Positions 42,040 through 49,129 of a stretch of DNA of 51,313 bases are shown here, piece by piece. Position 1 is the first letter of the stretch; every line of letters begins with the position of its first letter. The DNA is from JBBDJG01 sp040880005. Its GTDB lineage: Bacteria; Actinomycetota; Thermoleophilia; Solirubrobacterales; JBBDJG01. Location of the stretch: positions 1 through 51,313 of the forward strand of contig JBBDJG010000002.1 of the NCBI GenBank assembly GCA_040880005.1. The letters are read 5' to 3'. The notes beneath the pieces were generated by a model. The model was given only the letters and a program-made list of their open reading frames with translations, was not told the origin of the DNA and did no database searches. The translations under genes were made by a program, and so were the position numbers.

Positions 42040-42501
42040 TCAGCCTTGCCTGAGCACGGAATCGAGCCGCGCCAGTACGGCTTCGAACCGAGCGTGCAGC
42101 CAGCGCCTGCCCCCAGCCGCCAACAGCAGTCGATCGAGCGTTCCAGCGCGCTCGACCTCCGCAACCAGGCGGACGCGAACTCCTCGTTCCGCGTGCTCCA
42201 GCTTCCAGGTCACCTGCGCGACCGTGACGCGACCGACCTGGGCCAGGCCTGAGATGCGCCGTGGGGACTCCACGTCGAGCACGCGGGTCGCGACGGTTCG
42301 CCCGGCGCCGAGCGGGCCCTTGATCCGCACGCGACCGTTTCCGTTTCGCGTACTAGCCGCCGCGGCGTCCACGTCGAGCACCTCCACGAAGCGGTCGGCC
42401 AGCAGCCAGTGATTGTCGAGATTGGACAAGAACTCGAACGCGCGCTCGCGCTCCGCCCCGATCGTCCGCACCGCCGCGATCGGCGAGGTCGTCGGGCTCA
42501 T
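42040..42501 (-). CDS. SRPBCC-fold (START/polyketide cyclase-like) protein
   Basis: 153 residues. The fold shows as an N-terminal strand (SPIAAVRTIGAERERAFEFLSNLDNHWLLAD), a series of beta strands (GNGRVRIKGPLGAGRTVATRVLDVE, VAQVTWKLEHAERGVRVRLVAEVE) and a long C-terminal helix (RWLHARFEAVLARLDSVL). The family binds hydrophobic ligands; no specific ligand is evident. Its start overlaps the stop of the sirtuin gene by four bases, so the two are co-translated, and it is convergent with the gene at 41168. Confidence 0.8.
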   Translation of the reverse strand: MSPTTSPIAAVRTIGAERERAFEFLSNLDNHWLLADRFVEVLDVDAAAASTRNGNGRVRIKGPLGAGRTVATRVLDVESPRRISGLAQVGRVTVAQVTWKLEHAERGVRVRLVAEVERAGTLDRLLLAAGGRRWLHARFEAVLARLDSVLRQG

Positions 42502-43301
42502 GCCTGCAGAGCCGCCGCCAGAGCCTGGAGCTCGGTCACCACGTCGCCGTCGAGGCGTACATCCGCCTCGGAGTCATAGGACGTCGAGCCCTTGGTGACG
42601 ATCGCAAGTCTGGCGCCCGCGCTGCGCGCGAGCCCCGGCAGCCCCGCCACCGGATGCACCTCGAGCGACGAGCCAACACAGAGCAGCAGCTCGGCCCGGG
42701 CGCACAGCTCGACGGCCTCGCTCATCGCGCTCTCCGGAAGCAGCTCGCCAAACAGGACGACGTCGGGCTTCACGAGACCTCCGCACTCGGCGCATCTGGC
42801 CACGCCCTGCTCATCGAACAGATCCTCCACGCGCTCCAACTCGAAGGACCGGGCGCAGTCGAGGCACGAGCTGGTCTGAACCGTTCCATGCACTTCGACA
42901 ACGTTTCGCGACCCGGCCTTACGGTGCAGGCGGTCTATGTTCTGCGTGATCACGCCATCGAGCAGGCCCCGTGCTTCGAGCTCCGCGAGCGCAGCGTGCG
43001 CTCCGTTCGGACGCTTGTCGGCGAGCATGCCGAACCGCGGCCGGTAGAAGGTCCAGAAGCGCTCCGGCTCGCGGCGGAAAACATCGATGTGCGCGACCTC
43101 CATCGGATCGACGTTCTCCCAGATGCCGGTTCCGGGCGAGCGAAAGTCCGGGATCCCACTCGGCACCGAGATACCCGCCCCCGTCAGAGCGACGGTGCTC
43201 TTGCTCTCGCTCACCAACTCGGCAAGCCGCTCAATCAGCTCAGGCGACGAGGAGGAAACAGCTTCTCCCTTAACAAGAGCTTCTTGCTTATCAAGAGTCA
43301 T
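42498..43301 (-). CDS. NAD-dependent protein deacylase, SIR2 family (CobB-like)
   Basis: 267 residues. Sirtuin motifs are complete: VALTGAGISVPSGIPDFRSPGTG (NAD loop), TQNIDRLHRKAGSRNVVEVHG with the catalytic histidine, the zinc cysteines in SSCLDCARSF and ARCAECGGL, then KPDVVLFGELLP and LLCVGSSLEVHPVAGLP. It removes lysine acyl groups using NAD. Such enzymes often control acetyl-CoA synthetases and other acyl-CoA enzymes, which fits the beta-oxidation genes upstream, although that link is inference. Confidence 0.93.
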   Translation of the reverse strand: MTLDKQEALVKGEAVSSSSPELIERLAELVSESKSTVALTGAGISVPSGIPDFRSPGTGIWENVDPMEVAHIDVFRREPERFWTFYRPRFGMLADKRPNGAHAALAELEARGLLDGVITQNIDRLHRKAGSRNVVEVHGTVQTSSCLDCARSFELERVEDLFDEQGVARCAECGGLVKPDVVLFGELLPESAMSEAVELCARAELLLCVGSSLEVHPVAGLPGLARSAGARLAIVTKGSTSYDSEADVRLDGDVVTELQALAAALQA

Positions 43302-43365
43302 AGGGAGGAATGTGGCGGTCAGTCGGACGGGTGGCGGGGCGACGGAACGCGAAGCGGCAGAGTTC

Positions 43366-43393
43366 CCGGTTTTCGCGGCTAAGCGAAAACCGG
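43366..43393. terminator. Perfect 11-bp hairpin between the fatty-acid oxidation genes and the sirtuin gene
   Basis: CCGGTTTTCGC (43366-43376) and GCGAAAACCGG (43383-43393) form an exact 11-bp stem with a 6-base loop, 29 bases behind the stop of the 3HCDH-crotonase gene. There is no U-run on either strand, so it may act with Rho, as a processing barrier, or as a protein-binding site. Its position fits the end of the oxidation transcript. Confidence 0.5.
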
Positions 43394-43421
43394 AACATGT
43401 TCGGACCCGCCCGCCTAACGG

Positions 43422-44531
43422 CTACTTCCCTTGAAACTTCGCCTTGCGCTTCTGCAAGAACGCTCCTATGCCCTCTCTTGCATCCTCGGAAGCGAACACC
43501 TTGCCGAAACCGACCGCCTCCGCCTTCAGCCCCTCGTCCAGGTCGCCCTTGGCGGAGGCGGTCTTGATCTGCTCGACGGCGATCGGCGCCTGCCCCGCCA
43601 GCTTCTGCGCCCAGTTGATGGCCGTGTCGAACAGCTCGTGGTCGGACACGACCGCATTGGCGAGCCCGTGCCGGTAGGCCTCGGCGGCAGAGATCGGATC
43701 GCCGACCAGGTTCATCTCGAGCGCCTTGCCCTCGCCGACCAAGCGCGGCAACCGCTGCGTGCCTCCGAACCCGGGAATGATGCCGAGGTTGACCTCGGGT
43801 TGCCCGAACGTGGCCGACTCCGCTGCGATTCGGAAATCGCAGCTCATCGCAAGCTCGCACCCGCCGCCGAAGGCGATCGAGTTGACGGACGCGATCGTCG
43901 CGATGCTGGATGTCTCGAGCCGTCGCGCCATGGTATGCATGCCGGTCAGCAGGTTCTCGCCGGCGGACCGGTCCATCTTCGTGAACTCCTTGATGTCGGC
44001 GCCGGCCGAGAACGTGAAGATGTTGCTCGACGCGAAGACCATCGCTCGAACCTTGCCGCCATCGGCGCAGTGATCGACGACTTCGGTGAGGTCCTTCGAG
44101 AGCTGCGGGCTCATCGGGTTGGCGGGCGGGCGGTTCAGCCAGACGATCCCAATCGGGCCGCGCGTCTCGAGCAGGACCGTCTCCCGCTGGTCGAAGTCCG
44201 GGTCCGGCTGCGGGTACGGAAAGAACCCCTGACCCGACTTGCGGCCCAGCCGTCCCTGCGCGACCAGCCTGCGCAGGATCGTCGGCGGCGCGAAGTGCTC
44301 GCCCCATTCGGCCTCGGCGCGCTCGAGCGCAAGCAGCATCTCGTCGAGGCCGGACTCGTCGGCGCGCGCGAACGGGCCCGGCAGGATGCCGGCGCCCATC
44401 ATCATGCCGACCTCGATGTCTTTCAGCGACGAGACACCTTCCTCGAGCACCAGACAAGCCTCTTTGAAGGCCTTGAGAGTAAATCGGTCAACGACGCTGC
44501 CGGTCTGTGTCGCGGTCGCAGCTTCCATCAC
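43422..44531 (-). CDS. Fusion of a 3-hydroxyacyl-CoA dehydrogenase C-terminal domain to an enoyl-CoA hydratase (crotonase)
   Basis: 369 residues. Residues 10-105 form the second C-terminal (3HCDH) domain of multifunctional fatty-acid oxidation proteins (VVDRFTLKAFKEACLVLEEG, DIEVGMMMGAGILPGPFARAD, LGRKSGQGFFPYP). Residues 118-369 are a crotonase: VWLNRPPANPMS, the oxyanion loop SAGADIKEF, and both catalytic glutamates in GGGCELAMSCDFRI and FGQPEVNLGIIPGFGG. It hydrates 2-enoyl-CoA in beta-oxidation. The Rossmann part is missing here and is encoded by the next gene upstream, so the two together rebuild a FadB/FadJ-like unit in altered order. Confidence 0.9.
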   Translation of the reverse strand: MMEAATATQTGSVVDRFTLKAFKEACLVLEEGVSSLKDIEVGMMMGAGILPGPFARADESGLDEMLLALERAEAEWGEHFAPPTILRRLVAQGRLGRKSGQGFFPYPQPDPDFDQRETVLLETRGPIGIVWLNRPPANPMSPQLSKDLTEVVDHCADGGKVRAMVFASSNIFTFSAGADIKEFTKMDRSAGENLLTGMHTMARRLETSSIATIASVNSIAFGGGCELAMSCDFRIAAESATFGQPEVNLGIIPGFGGTQRLPRLVGEGKALEMNLVGDPISAAEAYRHGLANAVVSDHELFDTAINWAQKLAGQAPIAVEQIKTASAKGDLDEGLKAEAVGFGKVFASEDAREGIGAFLQKRKAKFQGK

Positions 44532-44593
44532 ACATTCAGTCGGCTATCGCCGACACCTAAAGTCCTGAGAGTCGTCAAAGACGCCTCCAACAT

Positions 44594-45472
44594 TTATGCA
44601 CCTCCGTGCTCGTAGAAGCCTCTGCCCGTCTTCTGGCCCAAGTTGCCCGACGCAACCAACTCCTGCATCTCGGGTGAGACGTAAAAGCGGTCACCGTAGG
44701 AATTGTGCAGGTGCTCCGCCACGTGCAGCACCGTGTCGAGGCCGAGCAGATCGGTGAGGTAGAACGGCCCCATCGGTGTGACCTTTGCGTCGGCGATCTC
44801 CTTGTCGATCTCGGACGCAGGCAATCCCGACTCGTCCTTGTAACGCCACACCTCGCTCGCGGCGGAGTTGAGGATGCGGTTGACCACGAAGCCTGGCGCC
44901 TCTCCGCAGCGAACCGGCGTCTTGCGGATCTGCTGTGCGAAGCTGGTCGTAGCCTGAATGGTTTCCTCTGAAGTCTCCTCTCCCTCGATCACCTCGATCA
45001 ACCGCATCACTGAGGCGGGGTAGAAGTAGTGGAAACCAATCACCTTGTCGGGACGGCCGGTCGCGCGGCCCATTTCGGTAATCGACAGCGACGACGTGTT
45101 GCTGGCCAAGATCGCGTGGCCCGGCGTTGAGGCATCCAGCTCCGCGAACACCTGCTTCTTGATCTCGATGCGCTCCGGCACGGCCTCGATCACGAAGTCC
45201 ACGTCCCCGAAGCCGTCGTAGTCGGTTGCGCCGGCGATCAAGCCGACCGTGTGGTCGAGCTTGGCGTCGGCCTGCTCCTGAGTGATCTTCTCCTTCTTGA
45301 CCAGGCCGGCGAGCTGTCCCTCGGTCACCTCGCGCGCCTTCGCCAGCCCCTGGTCGACAAAGCTCTGGTCGATGTCCTTGAGCACCACCGGCAAATCGGC
45401 GGCGGCCAATGTCTGGGCGATCTCCCCGCCCATCGTGCCTGCTCCAACCACAGCCGTCTTGAAAACGAACAT
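44594..45472 (-). CDS. 3-hydroxyacyl-CoA (3-hydroxybutyryl-CoA) dehydrogenase
   Basis: 292 residues from ATG 45472; GGAGGT stands nine bases upstream, and the earlier ATG at 45490 would lie on top of that site. The NAD-binding motif is VVGAGTMGGEIAQTLA; then FVIEAVPERIEIK, the catalytic-site SNTSSLSI, and GFHYFYPASVMRLIEVI (catalytic His in FHYF). The single C-terminal 3HCDH domain (PGFVVNRILNSAASEV, MGPFYLTDLLGLD, GQKTGRGFYEH) ends the protein. It oxidises 3-hydroxyacyl-CoA to 3-ketoacyl-CoA. It is transcribed with the fusion gene downstream (62 bases). Confidence 0.94.
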   Translation of the reverse strand: MFVFKTAVVGAGTMGGEIAQTLAAADLPVVLKDIDQSFVDQGLAKAREVTEGQLAGLVKKEKITQEQADAKLDHTVGLIAGATDYDGFGDVDFVIEAVPERIEIKKQVFAELDASTPGHAILASNTSSLSITEMGRATGRPDKVIGFHYFYPASVMRLIEVIEGEETSEETIQATTSFAQQIRKTPVRCGEAPGFVVNRILNSAASEVWRYKDESGLPASEIDKEIADAKVTPMGPFYLTDLLGLDTVLHVAEHLHNSYGDRFYVSPEMQELVASGNLGQKTGRGFYEHGGA

Positions 45473-45555
45473 CTGCGTGAAACCTCCCATTCGCCGCTTC
45501 GCGGTGCGAAGCCTACCCGTTTGGCGGTCGCAGAGCGGGCCGGCGGGCTCCGAGA

Positions 45556-46026
45556 TCAGCCGCCGTAGATCTCCCGCTTGATGGCGCCGATGCTGTCGAT
45601 GATCGAGTCGAGGAATGGCTCCAGGCCCTGCTTGAGCCGCTCGTATTCGGCTACCCCGGCCTGGCTGACCGTGTAGAGCCTGCGACTGCGCTTTTCCGGA
45701 TGCTCCCAGCGACCGGCGATGAAGCCATCGGCCTCGAGCTGACGCAGCAACGGATACATCGTGTTCGGGTTGAGCGTGATCGACCCAGCCGTCATGTCGG
45801 ACACCTGCTCGATCAGCTGGTTGCCGTAGGAAGCGCCGGTCTCGGAGCGAGAGATCAGGTGGAAGACCAGCAGCGCGAATACGTCGCGACGGCGCAGCTC
45901 GCCGCCGAACACGTCCGACGGCCGGCCCGAGCCGCGCGCCCCACTCGCTTCAGCCGCGCGACGCGCCTCCGCCGCCGCCTTGCGCGCAGCGGCGCGTTTG
46001 CCTCCGGGCGCGGCGTCGCTAGCCAT
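45556..46026 (-). CDS. PadR-family transcriptional regulator
   Basis: 156 residues from ATG 46026. An alanine/arginine-rich N-terminal extension of about 35 residues precedes the winged helix-turn-helix (DVFALLVFHLISRSETGASYGNQLIEQV, then TLNPNTMYPLLRQLEADGFIAGRWE and SRRLYTVSQAGVAEYERL). The short C-terminal helix (LEPFLDSIIDSIGAIK) would dimerise, as in small PadR proteins. The gene lies directly upstream of the 3-hydroxyacyl-CoA dehydrogenase gene (65 bases after its stop) and its promoter carries a perfect palindrome, so autorepression and control of the oxidation genes are likely. Confidence 0.9.
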   Translation of the reverse strand: MASDAAPGGKRAAARKAAAEARRAAEASGARGSGRPSDVFGGELRRRDVFALLVFHLISRSETGASYGNQLIEQVSDMTAGSITLNPNTMYPLLRQLEADGFIAGRWEHPEKRSRRLYTVSQAGVAEYERLKQGLEPFLDSIIDSIGAIKREIYGG

Positions 46027-46078
46027 CGTGCGCCCTGGCACTGGTCAGCCGATCGAACCGCCTTCGCCCCATGGCCCG

Positions 46079-46107
46079 ATCATAGCGACGTTGTTAGATC
46101 TAACAAC
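46079..46107 (-). promoter_or_regulatory. padR promoter with embedded perfect 18-bp palindromic operator
   Basis: Minus strand: -35 TTGTTA (46106-46101), 16-base spacer, -10 TATGAT (46084-46079). The palindrome GTTGTTAGATCTAACAAC occupies 46090-46107, covering the whole -35 and most of the spacer, where a bound repressor would block RNA polymerase. The predicted start is near 46072, about 46 bases before the ATG. Confidence 0.7.
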
Positions 46108-46136
46108 CTTGTTTGTGCGGGCGCCGGACGCGGACC

Positions 46137-46727
46137 CTACTCCGAGCCACCGGTGCCGTTGGCGCTGCTGCTGGATGTCTGCGAAGGGGTCACCACGCAG
46201 ATGGTGCTGGGATCGTCCTGGCAAAGCTTGTAGTCCTCGCCCTCGGCCATCTCGGTTCGCGCACCGAGGGTGTAGTTGACGCCACCTGTGCCTTCGCCGA
46301 TCTGCACGATGTAGAAGTCGCCGACCTGCCAGCTCGAGTACGCGTCGAAGACGTCGTCGGCACCGGTGATCTCACCCTGTTGCTCGCCCTGCTCGAGGCC
46401 GACCTTCTTGCCCTTGCTGCGACCCTCGGTCTGACCCTCCTGCTCACCGGTTGCTTCGCCCGACTGCTCGCCGGTCGCCTGGCCCGCCTGCTGGCCGGCC
46501 TTGTAGATAGCGTCATACCCCGGCTGACCGGCCTTGTAGTCGGCCTTGATGTCGTCCTCGCCCTTCGATTTCCCGACCATATAGCCGCCGACCGCGAGGC
46601 CGATCGCGACCACGATCGCGCCGATGATCAGCAAGGTCTTGCTTGAACCGCCGGAGCCTGCGCTCGCGGTCGGCTGTTGCGGCGGCTGCTGCGGGCTGGG
46701 AGCGCCAGGGGGCGCGACGTCGTTCAT
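46137..46727 (-). CDS. Membrane-anchored protein with a strict glycine-every-fourth-residue repeat
   Basis: 196 residues: a proline/glutamine-rich cytoplasmic start, one transmembrane helix (LLIIGAIVVAIGLAVGGYMVG, about 32-52), then an extracytoplasmic charged region in which 12 glycines recur exactly every four residues (GQQAGQATGEQSGEATGEQE and onward). A compact C-terminal domain of about 70 residues follows (VFDAYSSWQVGDFYIVQIG; two cysteines in KLCQDDPSTICVV), ending in a serine-rich tail. No known family. It is 29 bases upstream of the padR operator and on the same strand as padR. Confidence 0.65.
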   Translation of the reverse strand: MNDVAPPGAPSPQQPPQQPTASAGSGGSSKTLLIIGAIVVAIGLAVGGYMVGKSKGEDDIKADYKAGQPGYDAIYKAGQQAGQATGEQSGEATGEQEGQTEGRSKGKKVGLEQGEQQGEITGADDVFDAYSSWQVGDFYIVQIGEGTGGVNYTLGARTEMAEGEDYKLCQDDPSTICVVTPSQTSSSSANGTGGSE

Positions 46728-46823
46728 GGGGCCTCCGTCGTGGGGGGATCCCCAGCTTTTTCGTCGCGCGCGCCCGTTTCCCTTCCCGTCAGGAAGGTCT
46801 CAGCCGGCTCTGGTGCAGACTTG

Positions 46824-47999
46824 CTAGGCGGTCGCCGGGACAGGCTCTTCAACGCGGCGCGGCATCAACACCTCGCGAGCGATCACGAGGCGCTGAATCT
46901 GCGACGTGCCCTCGTAGAGCTGCATGATCTTCGCGTCGCGCATCAGCTTTTCGACCGGGTACTCCTTGATGAACCCGTAGCCGCCGTACACCTGCACGGC
47001 GTCAACGGCGATCTCCATGGCCGAGTCGGCTGCAAAGCGCTTCGCGTGCGAAGCGGCGAGGGTGTTGCGCTTGCCCTGGTCGAGCAGGCTCGCAGACTGC
47101 CAAACGAGTAGCCGTCCCGCCTCGACCTTGGTTGCCATGTCGGCGATCATGAACTGGATCGCCTGGTGCATTGCAATCGGCACTCCGAACTGCACGCGCT
47201 CCTTGGCGTAGTCGGACGCGAACTCGAGCGCGGCGCGTCCGATCCCAACGGCTATGGCGGCCACGCCCGGTCGCGTGCGGTCGAGCGTCTGCATCGCGAG
47301 ACGGAAGCCATGGTTCTCTTCGCCGAGCAGGTTCTCGGCCGGAACCTCGACGTTCTCGAACTGGATCTGAGCCGTGTCGGACGCGCGTTGACCGAGCTTC
47401 TCCTCGGCCTTGAGCACACTGACGCCGCCGGCGTCGCGATCGACGACGAATGCAGAGATGCCCTTGTGTCCGGCCTCGGGGTCGGTCTTGGCATAGACCG
47501 TGTACCAACTCGCGTGCGAGCCGTTGGTAATGAACATCTTCGAGCCGTTGATGACGTACTTGTCGCCCTTCTTTTCCGCGCGCGTGCGCATCGCGCCGAC
47601 GTCGGACCCGGCATCCGGCTCGGTCAGGCAAAACGAAGCAAGCTTGGGCTCATCACAGAGCATGCCGATGTACTTCTTCTTGATCTCCTCGGAGCCACCG
47701 AGCAGCACCGGCGCAGAGGCGAGCCCGTTGCACATCAGGGAGGTTCCGATGCCGGAGCAACCCCAGCCGAACTCCTCCTCGATCAGACAGCCTTCCAGGG
47801 TGTGCAGGCCCGCTCCGCCATATTCGGCGGGGGCCTCGACGTTCATCAGTCCCACCTCGTGGGCTTTCTTGATCACGTCCCACGGAAACGTGTGGTGCTC
47901 GTCGTAGTCCCACGCGACCGATCGGATTTCCTTCTCCGAAAAGTTGTGCGCCAGCTCGCGGAGGTCTTTCTGCTCGTCGGTGAGGGTGAGGTCTACCAC
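46824..47999 (-). CDS. Acyl-CoA dehydrogenase
   Basis: 391 residues, full length. FAD enzyme that introduces the 2,3 double bond into acyl-CoA in beta-oxidation. Motifs: the N-terminal helical domain (LTDEQKDLRELAHNFSEKEI), FCLTEPDAGSDVGAM, KMFITNGSHASWYTVYAKTD, ALEFASDYAKERVQFG, and QVYGGYGFIKEYPVEKLMRDAKIMQLYEGTSQIQR with the catalytic glutamate position YEGTS. It has its own upstream region with a candidate operator and supplies the enoyl-CoA for the crotonase encoded nearby. Confidence 0.95.
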   Translation of the reverse strand: MVDLTLTDEQKDLRELAHNFSEKEIRSVAWDYDEHHTFPWDVIKKAHEVGLMNVEAPAEYGGAGLHTLEGCLIEEEFGWGCSGIGTSLMCNGLASAPVLLGGSEEIKKKYIGMLCDEPKLASFCLTEPDAGSDVGAMRTRAEKKGDKYVINGSKMFITNGSHASWYTVYAKTDPEAGHKGISAFVVDRDAGGVSVLKAEEKLGQRASDTAQIQFENVEVPAENLLGEENHGFRLAMQTLDRTRPGVAAIAVGIGRAALEFASDYAKERVQFGVPIAMHQAIQFMIADMATKVEAGRLLVWQSASLLDQGKRNTLAASHAKRFAADSAMEIAVDAVQVYGGYGFIKEYPVEKLMRDAKIMQLYEGTSQIQRLVIAREVLMPRRVEEPVPATA

Positions 48000-48098
48000 T
48001 GGTCCGGCCTCCTATGTGTTCCTTGTCGGCGATGAAGGACGGTCGAGTGCCTGCTCGGCCGAGGGAACCGGCCGCTTTGCGATGGGGCTTGGCCGGCG

Positions 48099-48116
48099 AT
48101 TGACTAGTCGATCAAT
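48099..48116. promoter_or_regulatory. Candidate TetR-type operator upstream of the acyl-CoA dehydrogenase gene
   Basis: ATTGA-N8-TCAAT (48099-48103 and 48112-48116) with an inner perfect palindrome GACTAGTC. It lies about 100 bases upstream of the acyl-CoA dehydrogenase start in the divergent region. TetR-family repressors commonly control such genes, but none is encoded in the window. Confidence 0.35.
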
Positions 48117-48202
48117 AGGGTACCCGATGGGCGGGCAGAAGGCTACCCTCTTTTTTGGCTCCCCGCTTGGTCGCCGCAGCCCTGCGTGGCAAACTTCGGC
48201 CC

Positions 48203-48679
48203 GTGGAGTTCGGCACCTTGATCTGGATCATCGTGCTCATCGTCGGCCCGCTGGCGCTGATGCTTTTTGCCGACGCACGCGGGATGTTCGACGAGGTCGG
48301 CGGCGGAGCGTTCTCCACCGAGCAGTATCGCCCGGCGCATGGGCCCACTTCCGGTTCCCGTGGCGACGGTACCGCGGCGGAACGCGAGGACGAGATACGC
48401 CAGATGCTTCAGGCGCGCAACGATCGTCGACTCGCGCGCGGGGAGTCGCCGCTGGATCTCGAGGCCGAGGTCGGGCGCCTGTTGGCTCTCGACCCCACTG
48501 TGGACCCCGGCGCAGGCACGCGCGTCGACGGCGACCTGCGCGACGAGGCTCGCCAGCTCGCGATCGCTCGTAACGAACGACGCTCGCGCAGGGGGCTCGA
48601 GCCACTCGACCTCGAGCAGGAGATCGAGCTATCGCTCGAGCAGGCTATGGCCGGGGGCAGGGCGGAGACCGGCGTCTGA
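48203..48679 (+). CDS. Small membrane protein with two copies of an ARN-RR-RG-PLDLE motif
   Basis: 158 residues from GTG 48203. One N-terminal transmembrane helix (FGTLIWIIVLIVGPLALMLFAD), then a short linker and two homologous helical repeats: EIRQMLQARNDRRLARGESP then LDLEAEVGRLL, and EARQLAIARNERRSRRGLEP then LDLEQEIELSL, spaced about 46 residues. The repeats look like helix-turn-helix hairpins of a structural or protein-protein domain. An upstream GTG-less, alanine-rich extension to 48155 is unlikely to be translated. Function unknown. Confidence 0.65.
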   Translation: MEFGTLIWIIVLIVGPLALMLFADARGMFDEVGGGAFSTEQYRPAHGPTSGSRGDGTAAEREDEIRQMLQARNDRRLARGESPLDLEAEVGRLLALDPTVDPGAGTRVDGDLRDEARQLAIARNERRSRRGLEPLDLEQEIELSLEQAMAGGRAETGV

Positions 48680-48716
48680 GCTCGCACCGTCTGCTGTCAC
48701 GGACTTCCATTTGCGC

Positions 48717-48722
48717 TATAAG
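48717..48722 (+). promoter_or_regulatory. -10 element for the small acidic-protein gene, leader nearly absent
   Basis: TATAAG ends eight bases before the ATG at 48731, and CTGTCA lies 17 bases upstream as a weak -35. The transcript would begin at or one or two bases from the start codon, so translation is probably leaderless; no Shine-Dalgarno is visible. Confidence 0.35.
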
Positions 48723-48730
48723 AGATACCT

Positions 48731-49048
48731 ATGGCAGAGACACAGCAGACCGAAGACATCCTTACGCGCCCCGGCGTCTATTTCAATCCGCAGACCGAGG
48801 TGCTGATCGTCGTCGACGACTCCGCCGCTCTGGACGGAGAGATCTTCAACATGGAGGAGTTCGAGGGCGCCGACTGGGTCGCGATCTCCGACGAGGTTCC
48901 GATCGACGAGCATCGTCGTGACGAACTGCTCGAGAAGTTTCAGACCCACTATCACCCCGGCGACGCCGGCAGCTTGAGCGCGACCGCCGCCGAGCTGGAC
49001 GACAACGGGGAAGAAGAGGACAGCCAGGAAGTCGGCCGCGAAGACTGA
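48731..49048 (+). CDS. Small acidic protein, unknown function
   Basis: 105 residues. The first 75 residues look folded (TRPGVYFNPQTEVLIVVDDSAALDGEIFNMEEFEGADWVAISDEVPIDEHRRDELLEKFQTHY in outline) with alternating strands and a helix; the last 30 are disordered and strongly acidic (LDDNGEEEDSQEVG). A likely leaderless start. It stands between the repeat membrane protein and a TerC-family gene. No family recognised. Confidence 0.6.
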   Translation: MAETQQTEDILTRPGVYFNPQTEVLIVVDDSAALDGEIFNMEEFEGADWVAISDEVPIDEHRRDELLEKFQTHYHPGDAGSLSATAAELDDNGEEEDSQEVGRED

Positions 49049-49129
49049 GGCACCCCCGGTTCGCCCCTTCGACCCTCCCGGCTACCTAACAATTCGCGAG
49101 GGCGCCAGCCGTGATTTGACACCGGCGGG

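Noticed and set aside
43393..43402. GAACATGTTC as an actinobacterial LexA (SOS) box
   Set aside because: The actinobacterial box needs GAAC-N4-GTTC; here the half-sites are two bases apart and no damage-response gene is adjacent.
49049..49129. yybP-ykoY (Mn2+) riboswitch upstream of the TerC-family gene
   Set aside because: Only 81 bases are available and I see neither of the conserved internal loops nor a terminator stem.
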